Positions 52,763-62,388 of a DNA stretch of 64,000 nucleotides are shown here, one piece after another. The position numbers and the translations under genes were made by a program. Under the pieces are notes generated by a model that saw only the letters and a program-made list of their open reading frames with translations, did not search any database and was not told the DNA's origin. The first letter of the stretch is position 1, and every line of letters begins with the position of its first letter. Location: positions 124,001-188,000 of the forward strand of contig JAVKDD010000025.1 of the NCBI GenBank assembly GCA_040222455.1. Reading direction: 5' to 3'. This DNA comes from RHLJ01 sp040222455. GTDB taxonomy: Bacteria > Bacteroidota > Rhodothermia > Balneolales > Balneolaceae.

Positions 52763-53763
52763 GCTGACTGATATTCTTGAATCCCTGCTTTTAAAATTTT
52801 TTGAATTAGATCGTCTTCATTTGAAGTTTCAGGCAAATGCAGAGCAATAGAATTCTTAAGCCAATCTTCTGCTTTATCTTTAAAGGTTCCATCAAGTGCA
52901 TAGATCACTTTTCCGCCTAACTCTTCTAACGCTGCGGCATTGCATTGTTGCTCATATTGATTTCTTATTGGGATGGTGAGCAATTTTTTCCCTAAGTACA
53001 TTGCCTCAGAAGTTGTTTCGAAACCGGTTGAAGAAACAACACCCAAACACCTTTCAAAGCTTTTTAAAAAGGATTCTTTTCCAATAGGTTTTACAATCAC
53101 ATTCCCTTTTTGATACTCGTTCTTACAACTTGGAGAAAAAATATGCCACTGAATCTTCCGAATAGTATTAAATATGGAGCATAGCGATTCATGATCGAAA
53201 GCAGGCAAGTAAACGGTAATATGATCCCCAAGTGAAGGATTTAATTCTTTGATCTGCTTTCTAACAATCGGTGGTTCAATAAATTCGTCATACCTTAAAT
53301 AATGAGAACCCACTAGTGCACTAGTTGGGGCAAAATGTTTCATTACTCCTTCTGCTACCAACGATTTTTTTGCTGGCCGGGGCACTTTAGGTGATAAAAA
53401 TGAAGCTTGATGACTGATTCCTACGCATGGAATTCCGGCACTTTGAGCAGCCCAAGCTGTAATTGGTTCAAAATCATTTACAATAAAATCATATTTATCA
53501 ACAGGAACCGACTGGATATCTTGAATAAGCTTTATAGGGTTCAGTTTTAATGCCGTTTCAAGGAAATCTATACTCCCCTTTCGGTCATAGCTTAAGCTTA
53601 TTCCTCTGGCTTTGTATGCAATCTGACCATCTAAGTCCATATGAAAGTTGTACCCACTAATCAGGACATCAACTTCGGCAAATTCTCGAAGTTTAGGCAG
53701 AACAACTCTGGCTCTACTAATATGTCCATGTCCTGTACCCTGTACTCCATAAAGAATTTTCAT
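52759..53763 (-). CDS. GT-B glycosyltransferase (MJ1255/VC2487-like)
   Basis: 334 residues. The N-terminal YGVQGTGHGHISRA is the hallmark of this UDP-glucuronosyltransferase-like family. The C-terminal nucleotide-sugar site is VVSSTGFETTSEAMYLGKKLLTIP with QYEQQCNAAAL. It is coupled to the phosphoesterase gene upstream by a 4-base overlap (ATGA), so both probably act on one envelope glycolipid. The substrate is not known. Confidence 0.85.
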   Translation of the reverse strand: MKILYGVQGTGHGHISRARVVLPKLREFAEVDVLISGYNFHMDLDGQIAYKARGISLSYDRKGSIDFLETALKLNPIKLIQDIQSVPVDKYDFIVNDFEPITAWAAQSAGIPCVGISHQASFLSPKVPRPAKKSLVAEGVMKHFAPTSALVGSHYLRYDEFIEPPIVRKQIKELNPSLGDHITVYLPAFDHESLCSIFNTIRKIQWHIFSPSCKNEYQKGNVIVKPIGKESFLKSFERCLGVVSSTGFETTSEAMYLGKKLLTIPIRNQYEQQCNAAALEELGGKVIYALDGTFKDKAEDWLKNSIALHLPETSNEDDLIQKILKAGIQEYQSA

Positions 53764-54575
53764 CCGATCATTACTTTAGAGTTTATAGAATGTCTGTGTA
53801 TGAGTCGAGTAACTTTAGGGCTTTCTTGCAAAACAACATCCTCTTCATATCGATATAAATCCCATTCTTCACCATCGTACTCAAGGGTTGTTAAATTTTC
53901 AATCCAATCGCCCGAGTTCAAATAAATAACCGAACCCTTTTCGTTTTCATAACCTCGAATTTTGGGTTGATGAATATGCCCACAAACCACGTAGTCATAG
54001 CCTTCATCAATGGCAAGTTCCATTGCAGTTACTTCAAAATCATCGATAAAGTTAACCGCAGTTTTAACGCTATCTTTTATTTTTTTTGATAGCGAAATCT
54101 TCCCATAACCTAATTTAACCGTTAGTTTATTCACCCATCTGTTAAGTAGAATCAATATCTCGTAACCTTTACCGCCTAGCTTAGCTAACCATTTCGAATA
54201 TTTCATTGTTATATCAAAAATATCTCCATGGAAAAACCACACCTTTTCTCCATTAAACTCAAGCACTAATTTATCTTTTATAAATAGTGGTCCTAATTGC
54301 AGGCTGGAGATTTTACGGAGCGTTTCATCATGATTACCAGTTAGATAATAAATATCAACCCCATTGGTCATCATAGTAATCAACGTTCTGATTACGTGCA
54401 TGTGCGCTTCCGGCCAGTAGTATTTCTTAAATTGCCACATATCAATGAAATCGCCGTTTAAAATAATACGCTTTGGATTTATTGAATTCAGATATTGTGT
54501 TAACTCAACTGCGTGGCATCCAACCGTTCCCAAATGAACATCTGAGATCACCACTGTATCTAGGGATCTTTTCAT
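53760..54575 (-). CDS. LpxH-like metallophosphoesterase
   Basis: 271 residues, calcineurin-like fold. Metal ligands are visible: D12 and H14 (ISDVHLGT), D42 (NGDFID), N81-H82-D83 (GNHDE) and CGHIHQP. The arrangement resembles UDP-2,3-diacylglucosamine hydrolase LpxH and its paralogue LpxH2. It is coupled to the glycosyltransferase, which suggests work on a phosphorylated sugar-lipid. A role in lipid A itself is not shown, because no other lpx gene is nearby. Confidence 0.87.
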   Translation of the reverse strand: MKRSLDTVVISDVHLGTVGCHAVELTQYLNSINPKRIILNGDFIDMWQFKKYYWPEAHMHVIRTLITMMTNGVDIYYLTGNHDETLRKISSLQLGPLFIKDKLVLEFNGEKVWFFHGDIFDITMKYSKWLAKLGGKGYEILILLNRWVNKLTVKLGYGKISLSKKIKDSVKTAVNFIDDFEVTAMELAIDEGYDYVVCGHIHQPKIRGYENEKGSVIYLNSGDWIENLTTLEYDGEEWDLYRYEEDVVLQESPKVTRLIHRHSINSKVMIG

Positions 54576-54750
54576 AGCCTGAATTTGATGATTTACTTAA
54601 CAATATCAGCCTTCATTGTTATCTAAGAGTGTCTTTCATATTACTTTTTGGTAATCGAAATGTTATCAAAACGTAACCTATACTTTCTTTCATTGGGATT
54701 TCATTTGTTCTAAATTCGACTACAACGAATGCACAATTAAAAAAATAGTT

Positions 54751-55203
54751 ATGCCTGATTCCGACGCTCAAAAAATTGTTCATATTCACTTGCCAAAGAA
54801 CGAAGTTTTTAAAACCACACTTACGGCTGGAATACATGAACTTATATCTGATGAACCCCCAACGGTTGAAGGCGGAAATAATAAAGGTCCTGATCCATAT
54901 GATTTACTATTGATGTCGCTTGGAACCTGCACGGTAATGACCGTTAAAATGTATGCTCGAAGAAAAGGTTGGGAAGTTGGCGATTTGTATATGGAACTAC
55001 GTCATAATAAAAGTCATATAGAAGATTGTAAGACGTGTGAAGACCCTGCATCTAAAATTGATGTGATTGAAAAAGAACTTATTATTAAAGGCAATATCAG
55101 TCAGGATCAAAAAGAAAAACTACTTGAAATATCTAAGAAATGTCCGGTTCATAAAACGTTATTGAGCGAAATCAGAATTGAGAGTAGTTTATCAGTTCAA
55201 TAA
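54751..55203 (+). CDS. OsmC-family peroxidase-like protein
   Basis: 150 residues. The peroxidatic and resolving cysteines of OsmC/Ohr proteins are C60 (SLGTCTVMTVKMY) and C131 (SKKCPVHKTL). Two further cysteines (C93 and C96 in EDCKTCEDP) are characteristic of a YhfA-like subgroup. It probably reduces organic hydroperoxides. It reads divergently from the phosphoesterase gene. Confidence 0.9.
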   Translation: MPDSDAQKIVHIHLPKNEVFKTTLTAGIHELISDEPPTVEGGNNKGPDPYDLLLMSLGTCTVMTVKMYARRKGWEVGDLYMELRHNKSHIEDCKTCEDPASKIDVIEKELIIKGNISQDQKEKLLEISKKCPVHKTLLSEIRIESSLSVQ

Positions 55204-55252
55204 ATTGGAGTGAAATCTCGTTTATTAAAAAGTATTCAACTTTTATTTATTC

Positions 55253-55588
55253 ATGAAACTCCACATTCTATTACTTTCTCTATCTTTATTGTTCATTAAC
55301 TGTCTTCAAAACGAACAAATGTCTGGTGTTCCCATTTGGATTCAGGTTGCTTCAGCAGAACGGCAATGTATAACTCCCGACTATACTTCTCTTGAAGATG
55401 CTATATCTGAACTTGAAGAAAATAATATTCCTGTTCTAAATTCCAATGAGCTTAACTTCATTACTTGTGAAGCTTGTTCTTGCCCTACAGGTATCATCTA
55501 CCAAGCCCAAATTCAAGGAAATTATCTTAAGAACGCAACACAATTAGGCTGGCAGATTGTAGATGAAGGTGATGATACTCCAGAATGA
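55253..55588 (+). CDS. Small Cys-rich lipoprotein of unknown function
   Basis: 111 residues. The signal ends LFINC with Cys18 as the lipobox cysteine. The mature part has an alpha/beta unit (SLEDAISELEENNIPVLNS) and a cluster CEACSCPTG that could hold a metal or form disulfides. Comparable small CxxCxCPTG proteins occur across Bacteroidota but have no assigned role. It lies 74 bp ahead of the glutamine synthetase-like gene and may be part of that transcript. Confidence 0.7.
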   Translation: MKLHILLLSLSLLFINCLQNEQMSGVPIWIQVASAERQCITPDYTSLEDAISELEENNIPVLNSNELNFITCEACSCPTGIIYQAQIQGNYLKNATQLGWQIVDEGDDTPE

Positions 55589-55662
55589 AAAGTGGTAATT
55601 ACTTTTTTGGTAGATACATTTCCATCTTCCATTTTCTATATTGTTTGAAATAAAAAGTGACT

Positions 55663-57015
55663 ATGAACAAGGAAGAAATTATCCAGCTTATTCAAGAACT
55701 TGGGGTAAAGAACATAAAGTTTGCCGTTACCGATATAGATGGTGTTCTCCGGGGGAAGCTTATCAGTACAGAAAAATTCTTGAACGCCCTGGATGATCAA
55801 ATCGGGTTTTGCAATGTTATTTTTGGCTGGGATATGAATGATGCCGTTTACGACAATACTAAAGTGAGTGGCTGGCATACAGGTTACCCCGATTCTTTTG
55901 CTACAATTGATCCAGGCTCTTATCGGAAAATTCCATGGGATAATAATAAACCTTTTTTCTTGGCTGATTTTTCTCAAGTGGAGGATATGAAGCTGATTTG
56001 TCCTCGATCGCTTCTTAAAAAAGTAAGGAAAGAAGCGCTTGATCTTGATCTGATTCCAAAATTTTCAGCCGAATTTGAATGGTTCAACTTTGATGAAACC
56101 ATGCATTCTATCAAAGAAAAAGACTATACAAACCCGACTCCACTAACTACGGGAATGTTTGGATATTCTGTGTTACGAGCTTCTCAAAACAGTGATTATA
56201 TTAACGAGTTATTTGACTTACTTCATGGTTTTGGAATTCCTTTAGAGGGTCTCCACACTGAAACTGGAGACGGGGTATATGAAGCTGCAATTGCCTATGA
56301 TGAAATTCTTGAATCAGCGGATCGAGCAACGCTTTTTAAGACATCGGTAAAAGAAATCGCTTCTCAGTTTGATTTAATTGCCAGTTTTATGGCAAAATGG
56401 AATCCTGATTTACCAGGTTGTAGTCAACACATTCACCAAAGTCTAGTGAACAAATCAGGTAAAAACCTCTTCTTTGATGCTTCTAAAGAGGGTAAAATGA
56501 GTGATCTTTTTAACCATTATCTTGCTGGTCAATTAGCTTGTCTTCCACATATTTTGCCAATGTTTGCACCAACGGTAAATAGTTATAAGCGTTTTGTAGA
56601 AGGTTCTTGGGCTGCAACTTCGGTAAGTTGGGGTATTGAAAACCGAACGGTTGCTTTGCGAGTGATTAATCAGAAGAAACATTCTATGCGATTAGAGAAC
56701 CGAGTTCCAGGGGCAGATGCAAATCCTTATTTAACGATGGCAGCTAGTCTCGCTTCGGGGTTATATGGCATAAAACACAAGTTGAAGCTTGAGACGCCTC
56801 CCACAGTAGGCAATGAATACGATAGTAAGACTTCAAAAGCATTACCTGAAAACCTACATAAAGCTACAATGGCAATGAAGGAGTCTAATATTCCTAAAGA
56901 ATTATTTGGTGATGATTTTGTAGATCACTTTATAAAGACCAGGGAGTGGGAATGGCGACAATACAAACCCAATCAGAAGAACTGGGAATTGAAAAGATAT
57001 TTTGAAATTATTTAG
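55663..57015 (+). CDS. Glutamine synthetase-like gamma-glutamyl ligase (PuuA/FluG type)
   Basis: 450 residues from the ATG at 55663; a GTG two codons upstream is less likely. The N-terminal KFAVTDIDGVLRGKLI and C-terminal NRVPGADANPYLTMAASLASG are those of PuuA/FluG-like enzymes, distinct from true GS. Catalytic elements include LHTETGDGVYEAAI and PGCSQHIHQSL. It probably couples glutamate or another acid to an amine using ATP. A kinase gene follows after 12 bp and a HAD gene after that, forming a tight operon. Confidence 0.87.
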   Translation: MNKEEIIQLIQELGVKNIKFAVTDIDGVLRGKLISTEKFLNALDDQIGFCNVIFGWDMNDAVYDNTKVSGWHTGYPDSFATIDPGSYRKIPWDNNKPFFLADFSQVEDMKLICPRSLLKKVRKEALDLDLIPKFSAEFEWFNFDETMHSIKEKDYTNPTPLTTGMFGYSVLRASQNSDYINELFDLLHGFGIPLEGLHTETGDGVYEAAIAYDEILESADRATLFKTSVKEIASQFDLIASFMAKWNPDLPGCSQHIHQSLVNKSGKNLFFDASKEGKMSDLFNHYLAGQLACLPHILPMFAPTVNSYKRFVEGSWAATSVSWGIENRTVALRVINQKKHSMRLENRVPGADANPYLTMAASLASGLYGIKHKLKLETPPTVGNEYDSKTSKALPENLHKATMAMKESNIPKELFGDDFVDHFIKTREWEWRQYKPNQKNWELKRYFEII

Positions 57016-57027
57016 GATCACCTCAAC

Positions 57028-58071
57028 ATGTCATTTATAAATTTTAATGAGATTGTAAACGAAGCCTGGGAAGCCTACGATAGCTCCAGAGAAATAATTC
57101 GAATTGAAGATATAAGCGCCAAGGTTTCTACTAATTATGTGTACCGCATAACTTTAAAAGATCATAGTTTTATCGTTGCTAAGCTTTCCTACTTCGGGAA
57201 ATTCGAGCATTTTGTAGAAGATCATTCCATAATAAACGCCCTTTCGAATAACCTGCCCGAACCCTTTGAGAATTTTCTTGCACGATCACTTATGAAGGGA
57301 AATGAATTATTTATTCATCGCTATCAAAGTGAAATAATTGATGCGTGGGTTGTTTTTTATCGACCTATAAAAATCAGAAATAAGCTACCTAAAAGACTTA
57401 ATGAACGTCAAATAAAGAGATTAGGAAGAGAATCTGCTAAGTTTCATAAAGCATGCCACACCGTACGAGGCACACTTCCTCCTTCAGCAAAAAGTATGAA
57501 TGTTGATATTGACGGTTTGATGGATATAATAGATTCTGAAGAAGGTAAATTTCAGTTTCATCAATATCTTGATTTAATTGAAAAACAATGCGAAACCTTC
57601 AGAACGAACTATAAAGTTTTGGATGCTGATTCTTTAGATGCAATTCCGGTATTCGTAGACTGGAATATTGGTAATTTTTCTGTAACTGATAACTTCAGGT
57701 TCTTTTCACGTTGGGATTATGATTGGTTCAGAATGAGTTCCAGAATGATGGATTTCTATTTCTTCAGCCGAGTTGTTTCTGACATTGGTGATCGTACTAT
57801 TTTTACTTATAACATTGATATTTTGATGGAAGAACGTTTTATCATTTTTTTGAAAGCTTACCATGAAGTATATCCTCTTACAGAACGGGAAATTTTACTT
57901 CTTCGCGAAACTTATCGCTTCTTTCTTCTAACGTATGTTGTAAAATATGGACGCTATTTTTTCCATGAAGTATTTGCTACTAAGCTCCAAAAAGAAGTTT
58001 TCGACATCCATCTTCATTCTATTGAAAAAAAATTCAACCCAAAGCCACTTCTCGAAGCCTTACATCTTTAA
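57028..58071 (+). CDS. APH-like small-molecule kinase
   Basis: 347 residues. The aminoglycoside/choline kinase-like fold is recognisable: Lys52 (FIVAKLSYFG) and Glu64 (VEDHSII) for the nucleotide, a divergent Brenner loop VDWNIGNF with Asp211 and Asn216, and the metal loop RWDYDWFRM with Asp230 and Asp232. All essential residues are present although the loop lacks the usual His-Gly. The substrate is unknown. It sits between the GS-like ligase and the HAD phosphatase with gaps of 12 and 2 bp. Confidence 0.75.
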   Translation: MSFINFNEIVNEAWEAYDSSREIIRIEDISAKVSTNYVYRITLKDHSFIVAKLSYFGKFEHFVEDHSIINALSNNLPEPFENFLARSLMKGNELFIHRYQSEIIDAWVVFYRPIKIRNKLPKRLNERQIKRLGRESAKFHKACHTVRGTLPPSAKSMNVDIDGLMDIIDSEEGKFQFHQYLDLIEKQCETFRTNYKVLDADSLDAIPVFVDWNIGNFSVTDNFRFFSRWDYDWFRMSSRMMDFYFFSRVVSDIGDRTIFTYNIDILMEERFIIFLKAYHEVYPLTEREILLLRETYRFFLLTYVVKYGRYFFHEVFATKLQKEVFDIHLHSIEKKFNPKPLLEALHL

Positions 58072-58073
58072 TT

Positions 58074-58922
58074 ATGACTTACCCATCTTTTTTCGAAATT
58101 GCTAAAGATTTTAAAGTGATTATGCTCGATTCTTATGGGGTTGTTAAAAACCATAAAGGATTAATCGCAGGAATTGATAAAACCATCGAATGGATTAAAA
58201 ATGAAGGCAAAACATTCCGTTTGTTAACTAATGATGCATCCCGGAGCCAACACCAACAAATGGAAAGCCTGGCTGCACTTGGTTTGCCCGGTATAGAATT
58301 ACATGAAATTATTACCTCTGGAATGATGGCAAAACAATTCTTAGAGCAAAAGATAAATGAAGGTAGAATCGCTTATCTGGGAACCGAAAATTCAGCCGAA
58401 TATATTCTACAATCCGGACTTCAACATGTTTCAGTAGCTGATGTTGATTTGGATGATATAGACGATATTTCTGCATTTGTTTTTCTTGATGATGAAGGCT
58501 TCGACTGGAACACCGATATCAATAAAACGGTAAACTTACTTCGTAAGAAAACAATGCCCGTAATTCTTGCTAATTCCGATCGCTTCTATCCCGTTTCAAG
58601 AAATGATGTTGCTGTTGCAACTGGTGGAATTGCTAAGCTTGTTGAAAGTATGCTCCATAAGAAATTCATTCATTTTGGAAAGCCCGATTCTCAAATGTTC
58701 ATGTATGCATATGAAGGATTGGTAGGTCAACTTGGCGATATCAACAAAAACGATATCCTTATGGTCGGAGATACGCTGGAAACGGATGTTCTGGGTGGAA
58801 ATAAATTTGGCGTAAAGACCATGCTTGTACTTTCTGGAAATACAAGAGAAGACCGCGTAGAATCAAATATCAGCTCAACAGGAATTATCCCGGATTTTGT
58901 GTGCAGATCTGTGGTGGAGTGA
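58074..58922 (+). CDS. HAD-IIA family hydrolase (NagD-like)
   Basis: 282 residues. Motif I is LDSYGVVKNH (nucleophile D19), motif II LLTNDASRS, and motif IV VGDTLETDVLGGNKFG. A C2-type cap lies between. The usual second aspartate of DxD is Tyr21, a change found in a subgroup of class IIA HADs with an aromatic residue at this position. Phosphatase activity is therefore less certain. Third gene of the operon, 2 bp after the kinase. Confidence 0.83.
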   Translation: MTYPSFFEIAKDFKVIMLDSYGVVKNHKGLIAGIDKTIEWIKNEGKTFRLLTNDASRSQHQQMESLAALGLPGIELHEIITSGMMAKQFLEQKINEGRIAYLGTENSAEYILQSGLQHVSVADVDLDDIDDISAFVFLDDEGFDWNTDINKTVNLLRKKTMPVILANSDRFYPVSRNDVAVATGGIAKLVESMLHKKFIHFGKPDSQMFMYAYEGLVGQLGDINKNDILMVGDTLETDVLGGNKFGVKTMLVLSGNTREDRVESNISSTGIIPDFVCRSVVE

Positions 58923-58928
58923 CCTGTT

Positions 58929-60872
58929 CTACCAACCTTTTTTAAGTTCAAGGTTATAACCATTATTACATAAACCTGAACAATAACCAAACATCTGTTC
59001 TTTATCTTTTTCGTATTTATAAACATATGCAATGTTCGTAAAGAAATCATGATACCAAATCAGCTCAGCCTCACCACCTTCACATCTACCAACCCACCTT
59101 CCTGTATCAGTGGATTCTTGCCACTCTGAACCGTTGGCAATAATATTATACTCTTTTTCAGTCCATGTGCCATCTTTGAAATAAGTTTGTCGATTAATTT
59201 GACTTAACTCAGTTCTTGAGTCATCTGAATAATACCGCTGTTGCCACTGCCCGTTCATAAATAATGAAAAATCTGGGCAATTTGATGCAAAAAACATGAA
59301 ATCAAATTCTTCATATTCTTCGTTTTGATAGTACTGTAACCAGGTTTCTGCTTTTTGCTCACCATAAAACATATTGCCTTGATCATCGATAAGAGGTTTT
59401 GCTGTAATTATAAACTCTCCGGATGATTCATCCTTTTCTACGTCAAAAACCTCAAAAAATGGTTGATTTGTTGTAGACTCAGACTCTTTAAATTCGAGGT
59501 ACTTTGAGTTCACAATTGTAGTAAAATTAGTAGTGTCCTGCCTCATAATTGGGAATATTCCAAGATCACCAAATAAAACACCTACACCTATATCATCAAT
59601 TAATTCATATAATTCATTGGTTATAACATTTAATGTTGGTTGATTAGGCCAAGGAGCTTCGTCAAATGGATTTTCTCTCAGGTTTTCATACTCCCCATTA
59701 AAAGAAATTCGAATAGGTTGATTATACTCAAAGTACAATGAATCGCGATAAGGCGAGTAATGCTTTTTTCGCTTATTTGACCCTGAGTTATTGTTATTAG
59801 AAAAATCACCTTTTAACTCAGCCTCCAACTTATCAGTTGTAAGCATAAATACTTTAGTAAACCTTTCCTGAATACCCGTAATAATACTTATCGCTTGCCC
59901 GTAAACAGTCCACGTTTTTGCAGTCTCAACAAGATCTCCTTCCTCTACCTCTACATTTTCAGTATCAGAATCCCAGAAAGTATTAAGAATCCCTTGGAAA
60001 TTAATTTTATTGGTAAGCCACTTCTTTCCATTCTCAAAAGCTGATTCGGGTTCTTCCAAAGGATCATCATTAGCTTTGGCTAAAACATCATCAAACGATT
60101 CATATTCCTCGTTTAGGATTTCCTCATACGCCTTCATGAAATATGCCAGGTTTTCCATTGCCTCTGGGCTTGCAGTTTGGATATCATTGAATATCTTCAG
60201 TTCCAACTCATTGTATAATTTCAAGGCTTTGTTCATTTGTTCAACAAAATTCTCATCATTACCATCACGATTGTAAGGAACTTCCTGAATAGCTTTTTCA
60301 GCGTCAGCTTTTACCAGACTCATTTGGTCTTTAAATTTCAAAAACTCTGTCTGAATATAATTTACTGGATCACCTATCGATTGGATTGGAAGAATTTCAA
60401 CTTGTCCTTTAAGTAATAAATCGTCTTTAATATATACAGTAAAATTATAGTTTCCTGCCGCTATACGAGGTATAGTAACAGCCCATTGCCCCCACTCTTT
60501 TACTTTTGCGGTAAGCGTATCCCCAACAGCAAGTGTGTCTTGATAGTAAACAAGATCAAATCTCTTATACATATCATAATCATTGTCCACTGAATCTTGT
60601 CCCCAAATAAATTCTAAGCCGTAATCTTCAAGATCAAAATCTTCATTGTAGTACAAAAGTGATTGGTAAGGATAAAATGCGGAGTAATCGTTAGGCATTT
60701 GAATTATTATAGGTTCGGACTCATCATCTTCCCCATCATCAGTCTCTGTATCACCGTCTCCATCCGGATTTTCGATAGGTTCATCTTCATTTTGAGAAGA
60801 TGTGGGAGACGATTTACAATTTAAAAAAACAATACTAAACCCAAATAGGAACAGAATAAAAAACCTGTACAT
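58929..60872 (-). CDS. Large lipoprotein with acidic linker, unknown function
   Basis: 647 residues. The signal peptide ends VFLNC with Cys19 as lipobox cysteine. An acidic, Asp/Glu/Gly-rich linker follows at about 25-52, such as might extend a surface lipoprotein from the membrane. Then come beta-rich segments, a helical part (residues about 170-330), and a C-terminal domain with four cysteines (NCPDFSLFMNG, GRCEGGEAEL, GYCSGLCNNG). No family recognised. It is convergent with the HAD gene at a 6-bp gap. Confidence 0.7.
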   Translation of the reverse strand: MYRFFILFLFGFSIVFLNCKSSPTSSQNEDEPIENPDGDGDTETDDGEDDESEPIIIQMPNDYSAFYPYQSLLYYNEDFDLEDYGLEFIWGQDSVDNDYDMYKRFDLVYYQDTLAVGDTLTAKVKEWGQWAVTIPRIAAGNYNFTVYIKDDLLLKGQVEILPIQSIGDPVNYIQTEFLKFKDQMSLVKADAEKAIQEVPYNRDGNDENFVEQMNKALKLYNELELKIFNDIQTASPEAMENLAYFMKAYEEILNEEYESFDDVLAKANDDPLEEPESAFENGKKWLTNKINFQGILNTFWDSDTENVEVEEGDLVETAKTWTVYGQAISIITGIQERFTKVFMLTTDKLEAELKGDFSNNNNSGSNKRKKHYSPYRDSLYFEYNQPIRISFNGEYENLRENPFDEAPWPNQPTLNVITNELYELIDDIGVGVLFGDLGIFPIMRQDTTNFTTIVNSKYLEFKESESTTNQPFFEVFDVEKDESSGEFIITAKPLIDDQGNMFYGEQKAETWLQYYQNEEYEEFDFMFFASNCPDFSLFMNGQWQQRYYSDDSRTELSQINRQTYFKDGTWTEKEYNIIANGSEWQESTDTGRWVGRCEGGEAELIWYHDFFTNIAYVYKYEKDKEQMFGYCSGLCNNGYNLELKKGW

Positions 60873-60945
60873 AATGCAAAAAACTTCAGCTTAAATTAGC
60901 TTGTCAGAATAAAAAATCGATCATTTAAAAAAAAGCTTCAATCAA

Positions 60946-62241
60946 CTATTCCAAATCTTGCAACCTATACAACAATAAAGCAGCTCTTTTAGACTGTCTA
61001 GGTAATTGATTGATATATCCTAGTTCATTCACTGTATGCCCATCAGTTCCGCTCATTCCCAGTGCATCAATTGCCATATCCACATAAGTAGCTGTAAATG
61101 AAACATCGGCCGCTCCAGCTCTAAGTGGATTTACTGCCACAACCTCACCAAAGCCTAAATCCTGACTTACCTGACTGTAGATTTCCAATAGTTTATAATT
61201 TCCTTCAGTTGGTGCCATCGGAGGATATCCTTCATAAAAATTAATAACTGCAGACGTGCCAAGTAGATTTCTACGTACGATTTGTCTCATTCTGTCTTTA
61301 ACTCGATCTTCTTGCTCTGGAGAAAGCGCTCGTAGATCACCAGCAATAACTGCCGTTTCTGCTACCACATTTGTTTTTCCAAATACATCTCCACTACTAG
61401 AACCTTTATCATGATTTACAGATGTGCCGCCTAAAATACGGCCAGGATTAAAGGTGAGAAATTCTTCGCTTCTTAACTCTTCATAAAACAAAGTTAATAT
61501 TCTTGAAGCTTCAAAAATTGCACCAGCTCCAATGTCTTCTCTAAAAATCTGTGAAGAATGCGCCGGAGTTCCTGTCACATTTAGTTCCCAACCAATAGAT
61601 CCACGTCGCGATACATTCGCCGTACCTGGATTTCCATCCCCATTTTCAAATCCAATAGAAATATCTGCCCATTTTGCTGCATCAATGAGCGCTTTTTTTG
61701 ATAAATCCAGTGGTCGACCACTTAATTCTTCGTCACCCGTAATTACAATCTTGATATTCATATCATCCAGCTCACCTGCTTCTTTTAGAGCACGCAATGC
61801 CTGAAGCATAATGATATTTCCACCCTTCATATCAGCAATTCCAGGACCTTTGGCGGTTGTATCATTTACCATCTCGAATTTCTGAAAAGGACTATCGGGT
61901 TCAAAAACGGTATCTAAATGCCCAATCAACATTATTTTTGGAGCATCATCGCTTCCTAAATGTTCCGCAATCAAATGACCGGCACGGTTCCAATCATTAC
62001 CATCTTCAAACCAGGTAGTAAAACCAAGAGCTTCAAAATGTGGAATAAGATGTTCAGCAGTTTCCTTTACTCCATCAAAATTCATGGTTCCACTGTTGAT
62101 ATTGACACTCTCTATTAATAGTTCAAGAGCTTGTTGATTTGTTTCATCAATATGATCTAGCATTTTTTGCTCAGTATTAGAAACTTGTGCTAGAATTTGA
62201 GAAGAAAAAAGAAAAAGAACGGCGGTAACTAATCTGATCAT
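60946..62241 (-). CDS. Secreted M20-family metallopeptidase
   Basis: 431 residues with a signal peptide (LVTAVLFLFSSQILAQ). Metal and catalytic residues are in LIGHLDTVFEPD, KGPGIADMKGGNI, ITGDEELSGRP and, in the lid, SRRGSIGWELNVTGTPAHSS. The family includes carboxypeptidase G2 and related amidohydrolases. The precise substrate cannot be predicted. It follows the start of the large lipoprotein gene by 73 bp on the same strand. Confidence 0.92.
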   Translation of the reverse strand: MIRLVTAVLFLFSSQILAQVSNTEQKMLDHIDETNQQALELLIESVNINSGTMNFDGVKETAEHLIPHFEALGFTTWFEDGNDWNRAGHLIAEHLGSDDAPKIMLIGHLDTVFEPDSPFQKFEMVNDTTAKGPGIADMKGGNIIMLQALRALKEAGELDDMNIKIVITGDEELSGRPLDLSKKALIDAAKWADISIGFENGDGNPGTANVSRRGSIGWELNVTGTPAHSSQIFREDIGAGAIFEASRILTLFYEELRSEEFLTFNPGRILGGTSVNHDKGSSSGDVFGKTNVVAETAVIAGDLRALSPEQEDRVKDRMRQIVRRNLLGTSAVINFYEGYPPMAPTEGNYKLLEIYSQVSQDLGFGEVVAVNPLRAGAADVSFTATYVDMAIDALGMSGTDGHTVNELGYINQLPRQSKRAALLLYRLQDLE

Positions 62242-62382
62242 AAATAATACATCTGGGTTAAACTATGGTTGAATTTAATTAGGTTTTGCAACAAAATGAA
62301 CTATTTCTGTTATCGATAGTCCTCTTCACAAAAACTTCAAAAATTAAGATTATGTTATTGATGCGATAAAATATCCACAAGT

Positions 62383-62388
62383 CAGGAG
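62383..62388 (+). promoter_or_regulatory. Perfect Shine-Dalgarno sequence
   Basis: AGGAGG lies 6 bp before the ATG at 62395. Nearly all other genes in the window have no recognisable Shine-Dalgarno, so this one stands out. Confidence 0.7.
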
